Of a stretch of 18,101 nt of DNA, positions 1 through 7,167 are shown piece after piece. A program made the translations under genes and the position numbers. Numbering within the stretch: the first letter of the stretch is position 1; each line of letters opens with the position of its first letter. Source of the stretch: an uncultured Phascolarctobacterium sp. Its GTDB lineage: Bacteria; Bacillota; Negativicutes; Acidaminococcales; Acidaminococcaceae. A model generated the notes under the pieces. The model was not told the origin of the DNA, ran no database searches, and saw nothing but the letters and a program-made list of their open reading frames with translations. The stretch is taken from the NCBI GenBank assembly GCA_900554395.1, contig USHB01000007.1, positions 1 to 18,101 on the forward strand. Reading direction: 5' to 3'.

Positions 1-258
1 CTCGTCGCCGTGCAGCTGCACCATGTTGATGATGCCAAGTTCAGCAGCGGCGGCAATTTCTTCAATGGGTGCATTTACAAATACGCCAACGGTTTTTATG
101 TGCCTGTTTAGCTGCGCTTTTAACTGCCGTGCCTTAATCAGGCTGACGTATCTTTTGCTGAGCGGATAAAATACAAAGCCTGCATAATCCGGCTTTTTCC
201 GGTTTATGGCTGCAACATCCTGCAATGTTTTTATGCCGCAGATTTTTACTTTAACCAT
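1..258 (-). CDS. trpF: Phosphoribosylanthranilate isomerase, N-terminal part (runs off window)
   Basis: Catalyses the isomerisation of N-(5-phosphoribosyl)anthranilate to CdRP, the third step of tryptophan synthesis from chorismate, in the cytoplasm. Only the first 86 codons are present; the reading frame is open to the window edge. The start reads MVKVKICGIKT, the classic TrpF opening with the catalytic Cys at residue 7. It is followed by a PDYAGFVFYPLSKRYVS segment, the VGVFVNAP strand and VQLHGDE, all standard TrpF blocks of the (beta/alpha)8 barrel. The ATG at 258 overlaps the trpC stop by 8 bp (ATGGTTAA), and an AGGTGG ribosome site lies 5 nt upstream, so translation is probably coupled to trpC. 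The catalytic Asp and phosphate-binding loops of the C-terminal half lie outside the window. trpB and trpA would be expected next but cannot be seen. Confidence 0.95.
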   Translation of the reverse strand, partial: MVKVKICGIKTLQDVAAINRKKPDYAGFVFYPLSKRYVSLIKARQLKAQLNRHIKTVGVFVNAPIEEIAAAAELGIINMVQLHGDE

Positions 259-1036
259 TTGCACCACCTGCCAGTGTTTTAAGCGTTTCTTTTACGTCCG
301 CGCTTCTCATCAGGGTTTCGCCAATCAGCACGGCATCTGCACCGGCGTTTGCCAGCATTGCAATATCCTGCCGTGTTTTTATGCCGCTTTCCGCAACAAA
401 GGTTTTGCCGGGCGGCGTTAATTTTTTCAGCCGCAGGCAGGTTGTTAAATCTACCGTAAAATCGTACAGGTTGCGGTTATTTACACCGATAATTTCCACA
501 TTGCAGTTCAGCGCCGCCATAAGTTCTTTTTCAGTATGCACTTCCGTAAGTGCTGCCAGCCCTATGCTCTGCGCTATAGCAAGATATTCTTTTAATTCGC
601 CTTCATCAAGCAGTGCAGCTATTAATAAAACCGCATCTGCACCGATAAGTTTTGCTTCATAAATCTGCGCCGGGTTTACCGTAAAATCCTTGCGCAATAT
701 TGGCAGTTTTACGTTTTGGGCAATTTGCGTTAAATATGCATTGCTGCCCAAAAAGTAATCCGGCTCCGTTAAACAGCTTATGGCTGCGGCTCCTGCCTGT
801 TCATACAGCTTTGCCTGCTGCACCGGGTTAAAATCTGCGGCAATAAGCCCTTTAGATGGCGATGCTTTTTTTACTTCGCAGATAAAAGCCATGCCCTGTT
901 TTTTTAACGCTCCGGCAAAATTACGGCTGCTTTTTGGAAGGGCTTCCGCATCGCTGCGCAAAGTGTTTAAACCGTATTTTTTTATAAGCTGTACGGCGCG
1001 CCTGTGTGAACCCGCCGCCAAAGTATCTAAAATCAT
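251..1036 (-). CDS. trpC: Indole-3-glycerol-phosphate synthase
   Basis: Cytoplasmic enzyme converting CdRP to indole-3-glycerol phosphate with loss of CO2 and water (fourth step of tryptophan synthesis). At 261 aa it is a normal stand-alone TrpC, not fused to TrpF. Motifs in order: EVKKASPSKG at about 54-63 (family ExKxxSPS, with catalytic Glu54 and Lys56), CLTEPDYFLGS at 88-98, LRKDF with the second active-site Lys116, TEVH with Glu165, VNNRNL at 185-190, ESGI at 216-219 and the phosphate-binding LIGETLM near the C terminus. The ATG at 1036 lies 4 bp beyond the trpD stop, with an AGGTGA ribosome site inside the trpD end. It is the second gene of the T-box-controlled trp operon and overlaps trpF by 8 bp. 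All expected catalytic residues are present. Confidence 0.97.
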   Translation of the reverse strand: MILDTLAAGSHRRAVQLIKKYGLNTLRSDAEALPKSSRNFAGALKKQGMAFICEVKKASPSKGLIAADFNPVQQAKLYEQAGAAAISCLTEPDYFLGSNAYLTQIAQNVKLPILRKDFTVNPAQIYEAKLIGADAVLLIAALLDEGELKEYLAIAQSIGLAALTEVHTEKELMAALNCNVEIIGVNNRNLYDFTVDLTTCLRLKKLTPPGKTFVAESGIKTRQDIAMLANAGADAVLIGETLMRSADVKETLKTLAGGANG

Positions 1037-1040
1037 GTTA

Positions 1041-2048
1041 TCACCTGTTGCTTAACGTGATTAACTGCTGCAATTTTGTATATGCTTTGCCGCTGTCGAT
1101 AGTTGTTCCGGCAAGTTCCACACATTGCTGCAAAGTGCCTTTGCCGCCCAGATACAGGCTGAAAGCACTGTTTAATACTACGGCGTCGCGTTTGGCACCG
1201 CGTTCTTTGCCGGTTAGAATATCTTTGGTAATCTGTGCGTTTTCTATGGCATCGCCGCCGGTAAGTTCTGCCTTCTGGCAGCGTTTAAAGCCTAAGCTGC
1301 ACGGGTCAAAAACATATTCCGTTACTTTGCCGTTGTTAATTTCTGCAATGGTGTTGGTTGCAGATACCGTTACTTCGTCCATGCCGTCGTTGCCGTACAC
1401 GACTATGCCGCGTTTAACGCCGAGGTTGGAAAGCACGCGCGCCAGCGGGGCAACCAGGTCTTTCTGGTATACTCCCAAAAGCTGCAAACTTGCAAAAGCG
1501 GGGTTGGCCAGCGGCCCGATGATGTTGAATACCGTTCTGATGCCTATTTCCTTACGGACAGGCCCGGCATAACGCATGGAAGAATGGCAGGCCTGTGCGA
1601 ACAAAAAGCAGAGATTTATTTTTTGCAGAATTTCTTCGTTTTTTTCTGCCGGCAGGTTTATGTTAACGCCAAGCGCTTCCAAAACATCAGCGGCTCCGCT
1701 TTTACTGGATACGCTGCGGTTGCCGTGCTTTGCTACCGGCTGCCCTGCCGCGCTGATTACAAAAGCACTGGTGGTTGAAATATTAAAGGTATTGGCGCAG
1801 TCGCCGCCGGTGCCTACTATATCAAGCACGTCACCATTGGTATGTATGCGCGTGCATTTTTCGCGCAAAACTTCGGCGCACGCCGTAATTTCGTCAATGG
1901 TTTCGCCCTTCATGCGCATGGCGGTAATAAAAGCCGCAATCTGCGCGCTGGTGGCGCTGCCGCTCATAATCTGCCCAAAAGCGTCACGTGTTTCGGCAGC
2001 CTGTAAATTTTGCCCTGCTGCAAGTTTGGCAATAGCTGTGTTAATCAT
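1041..2048 (-). CDS. trpD: Anthranilate phosphoribosyltransferase
   Basis: Transfers phosphoribose from PRPP to anthranilate, the second step of tryptophan synthesis. At 335 aa it is a normal stand-alone TrpD without a TrpG glutaminase domain. The PRPP-binding GTGGD loop is at residues 79-83 and is followed by TFNIST, VAKHGNR (about 106-111) and SSKSGAADVLEALG. The anthranilate/metal region includes HSSMRYAGPVRKEIGIRTVFN and the NIIGPLANPA block, and the DGMDE acidic metal site comes later. The ATG at 2048 has a perfect AGGAGG (2061-2056) 7 nt upstream, so the start is secure. It is the first gene after the tryptophan T-box leader. No trpE or trpG lies between leader and trpD, which is unusual for a Firmicute trp operon. 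Confidence 0.97.
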   Translation of the reverse strand: MINTAIAKLAAGQNLQAAETRDAFGQIMSGSATSAQIAAFITAMRMKGETIDEITACAEVLREKCTRIHTNGDVLDIVGTGGDCANTFNISTTSAFVISAAGQPVAKHGNRSVSSKSGAADVLEALGVNINLPAEKNEEILQKINLCFLFAQACHSSMRYAGPVRKEIGIRTVFNIIGPLANPAFASLQLLGVYQKDLVAPLARVLSNLGVKRGIVVYGNDGMDEVTVSATNTIAEINNGKVTEYVFDPCSLGFKRCQKAELTGGDAIENAQITKDILTGKERGAKRDAVVLNSAFSLYLGGKGTLQQCVELAGTTIDSGKAYTKLQQLITLSNR

Positions 2049-2092
2049 GTTATTTCCTCCTAAAAATATTTTTGTTGGAAATGGCTGCCGCT

Positions 2093-2132
2093 AAATAAAA
2101 AAGCCCGTCCCTGTAAAATTACAAGGACAGGC
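2093..2132 (-). terminator. T-box regulated terminator
   Basis: Twelve-base-pair stem (arms 2132-2121 and 2114-2103, including G-U pairs) with a six-base loop, followed by TTTTTTATTT. It is Rho-independent in form and mutually exclusive with the T-box antiterminator. It lies 45 bp before the trpD start. Confidence 0.93.
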
Positions 2133-2382
2133 ATAGAATATAAACCTGCGGTACCACCTTGATTCGCGGACTTGCCGCGCGCTTTAGCAGAGTGCCAACA
2201 CACCCCTCGCCCGTAACGCTGGCGCTGCGTTGCAGAATACTCCCGCCGTAGCGGTTTGACTGCACCCTCAACGGTCCATTTACCGGACTGCATTTCTATC
2301 CCTTCACAGCTACCGGGACTCTCTGTGAGCGCACCTTCCGGCTTGATCTCCGTCTCTCAGGTTTAGTGGTAATTATTAACTT
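2093..2382 (-). promoter_or_regulatory. T-box riboswitch leader, tryptophan-specific
   Basis: The transcript (minus strand) has the features of a class I T-box. Stem I is about 2350-2265, with the AG-bulge sequence AGAGAG (2323-2318) and distal-loop region GGTAGCTGTGA. A specifier UGG (2278-2276), followed by ACC, reads tryptophan. Stem III is CGCGG-CAAGT-CCGCG (2179-2165). The T-box proper is AAGGTGGTACCGCAGG (2160-2145). The antiterminator can be drawn directly: CAAGG (2161-2157) pairs with CCTTG, the seven-base bulge UGGUACC (2156-2150) would pair the tRNA NCCA end, and GCAGG (2149-2145) pairs with CCTGT. The same 3' arm (2131-2122) is also the 5' arm of the terminator, so the two folds exclude each other. 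Uncharged tRNA-Trp should permit trpDCF transcription. A short open frame within the leader (about 2293-2060) has no family resemblance and is explained by the RNA. Confidence 0.95.
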
Positions 2383-2388
2383 GTGTAT

Positions 2389-2417
2389 AGTTTAAACACA
2401 ACACGGTATTAAGTCAA
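2389..2417 (-). promoter_or_regulatory. Sigma-A type promoter of the trp leader
   Basis: TTGACT (2417-2412), 17-bp spacer, TAAACT (2394-2389). Transcription would start near 2382, just ahead of the T-box stem I. The promoter sits between the upstream operon's terminator and the T-box. Confidence 0.75.
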
Positions 2418-2438
2418 CAAAAATTTACAAAAAATGCT

Positions 2439-2492
2439 AAAAAAATAAAAGCGCCGTTATTTATGTAAAGCATTTTACACAAATAACAGCAC
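2439..2492 (-). terminator. Rho-independent terminator of the secA-to-SH3 operon
   Basis: Nineteen consecutive pairs (arms 2492-2474 and 2469-2451, some G-U) with a four-base loop, followed by TTTTATTTTTTT. It lies 11 bp after the stop codon at 2504. Together with the promoter and T-box it accounts for the 455-bp stretch without coding sequence between 2049 and 2503. Confidence 0.93.
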
Positions 2493-2503
2493 TTATTCAG
2501 GTT

Positions 2504-3250
2504 TTACCTATCTTTGCGCAGTACAATTTTAGTTACAATGTCATCAGCATCAATGTAAAAATCAAGGGCAGCATCTTCATAAGCGCCGTCTTCGGCAAAG
2601 TCGTAACCAAGCATCATGGTTTGTTTCTGGTTACGGTCATCTTTATCGGGAGTAAAATAAACAACGCGGTTAGGCATACCGTACTGACCGATTACGCGCG
2701 CAGCTTCATCGCCGGTGCTTACGCCGCGCATGGTGGCAAACAGCGGCGTTTTGCCTTCCATTGCCGTAATGGTATGTTTTTTACGGTTAACGCTTATTTT
2801 TACATCACTGTATTCATAAACGTAATCGCCATGTTCCTTGCCTTCTTTTAAGATTTTGCCAAGTTTGGCGTTTTCCGGAGCAAATACATCATCCAGCTTC
2901 CATTCGCCAAAGTTTATGTCCTCATCGTTTAAGAGCGGTTCGGCTTCCGCAGGCGTTAAATATTCGGTAGCAATATAGCCTTTCTGCCCGTTCCAGATTG
3001 CTTCCGTCCAGGGCTGTTCGTCTTTGGTAACACGCAGCAGCGAATGGCGCGGCAGGCAGCTGATAACGTTATTGCTCAGTTCCGGATTGGAACGGAAATT
3101 AACATCATCTTCCGTCAGAATCATAAACTCGCCGCTTTTATAACCGCTGACGCGTTCCGTAGAATAATAGCGCGTTAAATCTTCTGCCGATGCAGAATTA
3201 ACAAAAGTTACGCAGCACAGCGCTGCCAAAGCCAAAACTCCTTTTAACAT
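2504..3250 (-). CDS. Secreted SH3-domain protein of unknown function
   Basis: I do not recognise a named family member. The predicted 248-aa product starts MLKGVLALAALCCVTF and has a signal peptide with a plausible cleavage after SASA (about residue 22). A bacterial SH3-type module follows at about 45-100, with the pattern VNFRSNPELSNNVISCLP then QPWTEAIWNGQKGYIATEYL; such domains usually bind cell-wall components. The C-terminal part (about 165-245) has GDEAARVIGQYGMPNRV and a final strand pattern LDFYIDADDIVTKIVL, which looks a little like a BamE/SmpA-type or other small alpha/beta export module; this is a guess. I chose ATG 3250 rather than TTG 3274 because AAGGAG lies just upstream and the TTG start would overlap the previous gene and bury the signal peptide. 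It is the last gene of the envelope operon, 13 bp after the S41 protease. Confidence 0.8.
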   Translation of the reverse strand: MLKGVLALAALCCVTFVNSASAEDLTRYYSTERVSGYKSGEFMILTEDDVNFRSNPELSNNVISCLPRHSLLRVTKDEQPWTEAIWNGQKGYIATEYLTPAEAEPLLNDEDINFGEWKLDDVFAPENAKLGKILKEGKEHGDYVYEYSDVKISVNRKKHTITAMEGKTPLFATMRGVSTGDEAARVIGQYGMPNRVVYFTPDKDDRNQKQTMMLGYDFAEDGAYEDAALDFYIDADDIVTKIVLRKDR

Positions 3251-3263
3251 TGCTTCTCCTTTC

Positions 3264-4415
3264 TTACTTTGCAAGCTGTTCTTTTAAATAATTTTCTGCT
3301 GCCAAAAGCTGGTTATCGGTTGTGCCGTTAAGGTCAAGTTCCACTTCAACATCAGGTTTAATGCCTGTGCCGTGAATAGAACGCCCGCTCGGCGTATAAT
3401 ATTTGGCAGTGGTAAGTTTTAAACCGGTGCTGTCGCTTAATTTATAAACAGACTGCACCGAACCTTTGCCAAAGGTTTGCACGCCAAACAGTTTGCCCGC
3501 GCCGGTATCCTGCACAGCCCCTGCCACAATTTCTGCCGCACTGGCGCTGCCGTGGTCTACCAGAACGGCAAGCGGGTATTTAACTTTTTCAAGGTCAGAT
3601 TCTTCCACAAAGGTGTTACCGTTGCGGTCTTTTATTGAAACAACAATGCCTTTGGGCACAATGTACTGCGCCACTTTTACACATTCGCCCAGTATGCCGC
3701 CGGGGTTATGGCGCAAATCAAGCACAAGCGCCTGCATGCCCTGTTTTTCAAGTTCCATGTATTTTTTGGCAAAATCGTTGCCGGTCTGTTCGTTAAACAC
3801 GCTTATGCGGATATAGCCGATTTTGCTGTCCGGCAGCATTTCACCGCCGACGGATTCTACTTTGATATCGCCGCGGATAACGCGTACCGTGCGTTCCGCA
3901 CCGTCAATGCCGGCAAGTTTTATTTCAACTTCCGTGCCCTGTTTGCCGCGTATTTTGGCAACAACGTCTTCAAGCTGCAAACCGTCAACGCTTGCACCGT
4001 CAACAGCGAGTATTTTATCGCCGGCTTTGATGCCTGCTTCATCACCCGGTGTGCCTTTCATGGGCGCTACTACGACAAAATCATTATCTTTTTTGCCAAG
4101 CACAATACCAATGCCGCCAAAAACACCGTCTGTCAAATCGGTAATTTCGCTGAAACTTTTTTTGTCGAGGTAAGCAGAATACGGGTCGCCCAGTGCTTTA
4201 ACCATACCGGCGGTGGCACCGTCAAAAAGTTTTTCGCTGTCTACGGGTTCTACGTAATTATCGCGTACCGTAACAAGCGTTTTTAAAAACACCATGCCGC
4301 TGACAGAGTTGCCTGCCGCCTGCTGCACCAATGCCATAATGCCGGCAAAGGTAATGATAACGGCGCAGGCACATGCCAGCATAAGCGTTAAAAGACTGAA
4401 TCTTGGTTTAAACAT
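3264..4415 (-). CDS. C-terminal processing serine protease, S41 family, membrane-anchored
   Basis: A 383-aa CtpA/CtpB-like protease. An N-terminal hydrophobic segment (about 8-30) anchors it, with the rest outside the cytoplasmic membrane. A PDZ domain (about 90-180, including VFGGIGIVLG and TPGDEAGIKAGDKILAVDG) recognises C-terminal tails of substrates. The catalytic core has LDLRHNPGG at 232-240, the Ser in GSASAAEI (Ser292 by spacing to the Lys) and the general-base Lys317 in TFGKGSVQ. These are 25 residues apart, as in E. coli Prc and plant CtpA. ATG 4415 is preceded by GGAGGG. The gene follows the M23 hydrolase by 26 bp; such proteases often process or degrade cell-wall hydrolases and their regulators, so the neighbour is an attractive substrate (inference). 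All catalytic residues are intact. Confidence 0.94.
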   Translation of the reverse strand: MFKPRFSLLTLMLACACAVIITFAGIMALVQQAAGNSVSGMVFLKTLVTVRDNYVEPVDSEKLFDGATAGMVKALGDPYSAYLDKKSFSEITDLTDGVFGGIGIVLGKKDNDFVVVAPMKGTPGDEAGIKAGDKILAVDGASVDGLQLEDVVAKIRGKQGTEVEIKLAGIDGAERTVRVIRGDIKVESVGGEMLPDSKIGYIRISVFNEQTGNDFAKKYMELEKQGMQALVLDLRHNPGGILGECVKVAQYIVPKGIVVSIKDRNGNTFVEESDLEKVKYPLAVLVDHGSASAAEIVAGAVQDTGAGKLFGVQTFGKGSVQSVYKLSDSTGLKLTTAKYYTPSGRSIHGTGIKPDVEVELDLNGTTDNQLLAAENYLKEQLAK

Positions 4416-4441
4416 TAATGCCCCTCCAACTTAATCGCATA

Positions 4442-5575
4442 TCAAGGCAGATAATTCATCGGGTCTGTCAGTTCGCCGTTAAGGCGCGCTTCAAAGTGGC
4501 AGTGCGGACCGGTAGACCAGCCGGTGCTGCCTGCCAGTGCAATGGTTTGACCCTGCTGCACGTACTGGCCTTCAGATACCCACAGCTCGCTGTTATGTCC
4601 GTACAGGCTTACAAGCCCGCCGCCGTGGTCAATCATTACGCAGTAGCCATAGCCGCCCAGCCAGCCGGAATACACAACCGTGCCGTTATCGGCAGCGGCA
4701 ATCGGCGTACCGGTATCGCAGGCAATATCATAACCGGAATGGTAACGCGTAGTACCAAAAATCGGGTGCGTGCGCCAACCGTAGTACGAAGTAATTTCGC
4801 CCTGTACCGGCCAGATAAATTTGCCGGTGCCTCCCGCACCCGGCATACCGCCGGAGTTTTGCAGACTGCGGAGCATGCTGGCGATGTTTTCGCTGATTGC
4901 CATGAGACGGTCATATTCGCCTTCAACTGCACTGCGTTCTTCTTCGGCAGCATACAAAAGCTGCGCCCTTTCTTCCCTGCGGTCTTCAGCTTCCTGGCGT
5001 TTTACTTCCAGTTCGGCTTTTAAGCCGTCCAACTCTTTAACCTGTGCATCAAGTTCAGCCTGGCGCTGCTCAATTTCATCCATGGCTTTATTAATGGCAT
5101 CAAGCATTGCTATATCGTGGCTGATTATTTTTTGCAGCAAAAACATACGGGAAGAAAAATCCGAAAAATCTTTCGCGCCCAAAAGCACATCCAGATAGTT
5201 AATCTGTCCGTTGATATAAATATCGCGCAGGCGCTTTTTAAAAATGTTCATCCTGCGTTCAAGGTTTTCCTTTTCTTCGGCAAGACGCGCTTCGTTATCG
5301 GCAATGGCAGAATTCAATTCTTCCTGGCGCGAATTTATTTCATCAAGGCGTATCTGCAATTCACGCAGTTCGCTTACAACTTCTTCCATACGGCTGCTTG
5401 CCGCATCGGCCGCAGCACGCGCTTCATCGCGCTGCGCTTCCATATCGCGCATCTGCTGCTGCACGCGTTCATATTCCGCCTGTTTCTCAGAAAGTTCATC
5501 AGCATAACCGTGCAGTACAGGCAGCCCGGCTATACATACGGCAAGTGCCGCTGCAAGAACCTTACTTTTTAACAT
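4442..5575 (-). CDS. Coiled-coil M23 peptidoglycan hydrolase (EnvC/PcsB-like, probable FtsEX partner)
   Basis: A 377-aa secreted murein hydrolase or hydrolase activator. The signal peptide ends near residue 25 (HGYA). Residues about 27-110 and 155-245 are rich in Glu, Gln, Arg, Lys and Ala heptads and should form long coiled coils, the part that contacts FtsX in EnvC and PcsB. A C-terminal LytM/M23 domain (about 255-377) has the zinc motif HSGYD (His279, Asp283), YGH (His327) and HCHFE (His358, His360). Because all metal ligands are present, it is predicted to cut peptide bonds itself, unlike degenerate EnvC. ATG 5575 has GGGAGGGG upstream and lies 15 bp after ftsX, which strongly suggests control by FtsEX during division. 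It cannot be given an exact symbol from sequence alone. Confidence 0.93.
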   Translation of the reverse strand: MLKSKVLAAALAVCIAGLPVLHGYADELSEKQAEYERVQQQMRDMEAQRDEARAAADAASSRMEEVVSELRELQIRLDEINSRQEELNSAIADNEARLAEEKENLERRMNIFKKRLRDIYINGQINYLDVLLGAKDFSDFSSRMFLLQKIISHDIAMLDAINKAMDEIEQRQAELDAQVKELDGLKAELEVKRQEAEDRREERAQLLYAAEEERSAVEGEYDRLMAISENIASMLRSLQNSGGMPGAGGTGKFIWPVQGEITSYYGWRTHPIFGTTRYHSGYDIACDTGTPIAAADNGTVVYSGWLGGYGYCVMIDHGGGLVSLYGHNSELWVSEGQYVQQGQTIALAGSTGWSTGPHCHFEARLNGELTDPMNYLP

Positions 5576-5590
5576 ACGCAGCCCCTCCCG

Positions 5591-6478
5591 TTATACACGC
5601 AGGAACTTGCGCAGAGATACATAACTGCCCGCCGCGCCAATAGCGGTACCGCTGATAATAATGAACAAATCAACATAAATCAGCATCGGGAAAGGCGGCA
5701 GCATCGGCAGAAATGCCAGTGTGGAATAAATGCGCCCAAGCAGCGCCGAATAAGAAATATTGATAACGGCAATGGAAATCAGCGAACCGAAAAATCCGAG
5801 CGTCATGCCTTCCAGCATGAACGGCCAGCGAATAAACCAGTCCGTTGCGCCGACATATTTCATAATGTTTACTTCGCGCCTGCGGGCAAATACCGTCAGG
5901 CGGATAGTGTTGGCAATAATAAACAAAGTGGCAAACGCCAAAAGAACTACCAAAACAACGCCGCCGACACGCAGGATTTTGGTAATCTGAAACAGCTGCT
6001 CTACAACTTCCTGCCCGAATTTGGCAGTTTCAACGCCTTCCATATCGCCTATCTGCGGCGTAAGCTCGGCAATGCGCTCCGGCGTATCTACTTCAACTTC
6101 AAAAGAATACGGAAACGGGTTATCGGTGCCGAGTGCATTAAGAAGATTCTGCTGTTCGCCAAGACGTTCTTTAAAACGTTCCAGTGCTTCATCTTTGGTT
6201 ACGGCCGTAACCTTTTCCACGCCCGGCATGCCTTCAAGTTTGGTGCGTGTGTTTTCCAGCACGCTGTCTTCAATGCCGTCCTGCATATAAACGGTTATCT
6301 GCACCTGGCTTTCCAGATACTGCGCCAGGTTATTGGTATTTAAAAATAACAAAAGAAACATACCCAAAACCAACAGCGAAAGGGCAACAGTGGACACAGA
6401 AGCCACACTCATCAGCCCGTTGCGCCGGATGGATTTATATGTTTCTCTTACAAAATATTCTTTGGTACTAAGACTCAT
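5591..6478 (-). CDS. ftsX: Cell division ABC transporter-like permease FtsX
   Basis: Membrane half of the FtsEX complex, which uses ATP to switch on periplasmic or extracellular wall hydrolases at the septum rather than to move a substrate. The predicted 295-aa protein starts MSLSTKEYFVRETYKSIRRN, a typical cytoplasmic FtsX N terminus. TM1 is at about 24-45. An extracellular loop (about 46-150) follows with the family pattern QITVYMQDG, LEGMPGVEKVTAVTKDEALERF. Three further helices lie in the C-terminal half, with TIRLTVFARRREVNIMKYVGAT between TM2 and TM3, a classic FtsX/MacB-type signature. I use ATG 6478 rather than an upstream in-frame start at 6511: it has AAAGGAG 9 nt upstream, gives the normal family length and reduces the overlap with ftsE to 11 bp. 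Confidence 0.96.
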   Translation of the reverse strand: MSLSTKEYFVRETYKSIRRNGLMSVASVSTVALSLLVLGMFLLLFLNTNNLAQYLESQVQITVYMQDGIEDSVLENTRTKLEGMPGVEKVTAVTKDEALERFKERLGEQQNLLNALGTDNPFPYSFEVEVDTPERIAELTPQIGDMEGVETAKFGQEVVEQLFQITKILRVGGVVLVVLLAFATLFIIANTIRLTVFARRREVNIMKYVGATDWFIRWPFMLEGMTLGFFGSLISIAVINISYSALLGRIYSTLAFLPMLPPFPMLIYVDLFIIISGTAIGAAGSYVSLRKFLRV

Positions 6479-7154
6479 AGCCGTATACTCCTTTGGCATC
6501 ATCGCGCACAATACGCCCGTGCTCGATGGCGATAACCCTTTTTTCCATCTCGTCTACAATTTCACGGTCATGCGTTGCCATAACAATGGTTGTGCCGCTT
6601 TTGTTTACCTCGCGGAAAATATCCATAATTTCCCAGCTTGTTTCCGGGTCAAGGTTGCCGGTTGGTTCATCCGCAATTAAAAGGATAGGGTCATTAACAA
6701 TGGCGCGCGCAATGGCAATACGCTGCTGCTCACCGCCGCTGAGTTCTGTCGGGTAAGCATGCGCACGTTTGCGCAGACCGACCAAATCCAACACGTCATT
6801 AACACGGCGTTTAATTTTGCGGTACGGAGTTTCAATAACCTGCATTGCAAAAGCAACATTATCATATACGGTACGGTCCGGCAGCAGGCGGTAATCCTGA
6901 AAGACTATGCCAAGCTGCCTGCGGAAATATGGAATTTCCTTATCCGTCATTTTTACAAGGTCATGCCCATTGACAATTACCTTGCCGCTGGAAGGCAGCA
7001 CCTCACGGAACAGCATTTTAAAAAAGGTAGATTTGCCAGCGCCGCTCGGCCCGACAACAAAAACAAACTCGCCCTGCTCAATGCGTACATTCACATCCTG
7101 CAAAGCTACTGAACCGCCCGGATAAATTTTGCTAACATTTATCATTTCCAGCAT
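6468..7154 (-). CDS. ftsE: Cell division ATP-binding protein FtsE
   Basis: Cytoplasmic ATPase of the FtsEX complex. From ATG 7154 the protein is 228 aa, the usual FtsE length. Walker A GPSGAGKST is at 35-43, the Q-loop is VFQDYRLLPDRTVYDNV, the ABC signature is LSGGEQQRIAIARA, Walker B is LLIADEPTGNLDP and the switch His is in VMATHD. The start MLEMINVSKIYPGG is the typical FtsE opening. An upstream in-frame start at 7205 would add 17 residues overlapping the previous gene and is rejected because GAGAGGAG sits just before 7154. It is coupled to ftsX by an 11-bp overlap and lies 13 bp after csaB. Confidence 0.96.
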   Translation of the reverse strand: MLEMINVSKIYPGGSVALQDVNVRIEQGEFVFVVGPSGAGKSTFFKMLFREVLPSSGKVIVNGHDLVKMTDKEIPYFRRQLGIVFQDYRLLPDRTVYDNVAFAMQVIETPYRKIKRRVNDVLDLVGLRKRAHAYPTELSGGEQQRIAIARAIVNDPILLIADEPTGNLDPETSWEIMDIFREVNKSGTTIVMATHDREIVDEMEKRVIAIEHGRIVRDDAKGVYGYES

Positions 7155-7167
7155 ACGGCCACTCCTC

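Noticed and set aside
2060..2293. A 77-codon open frame on the minus strand between the envelope operon and trpD.
   Set aside because: It lies wholly within the T-box leader, includes the specifier, T-box and terminator sequence, and its protein has no recognisable pattern.
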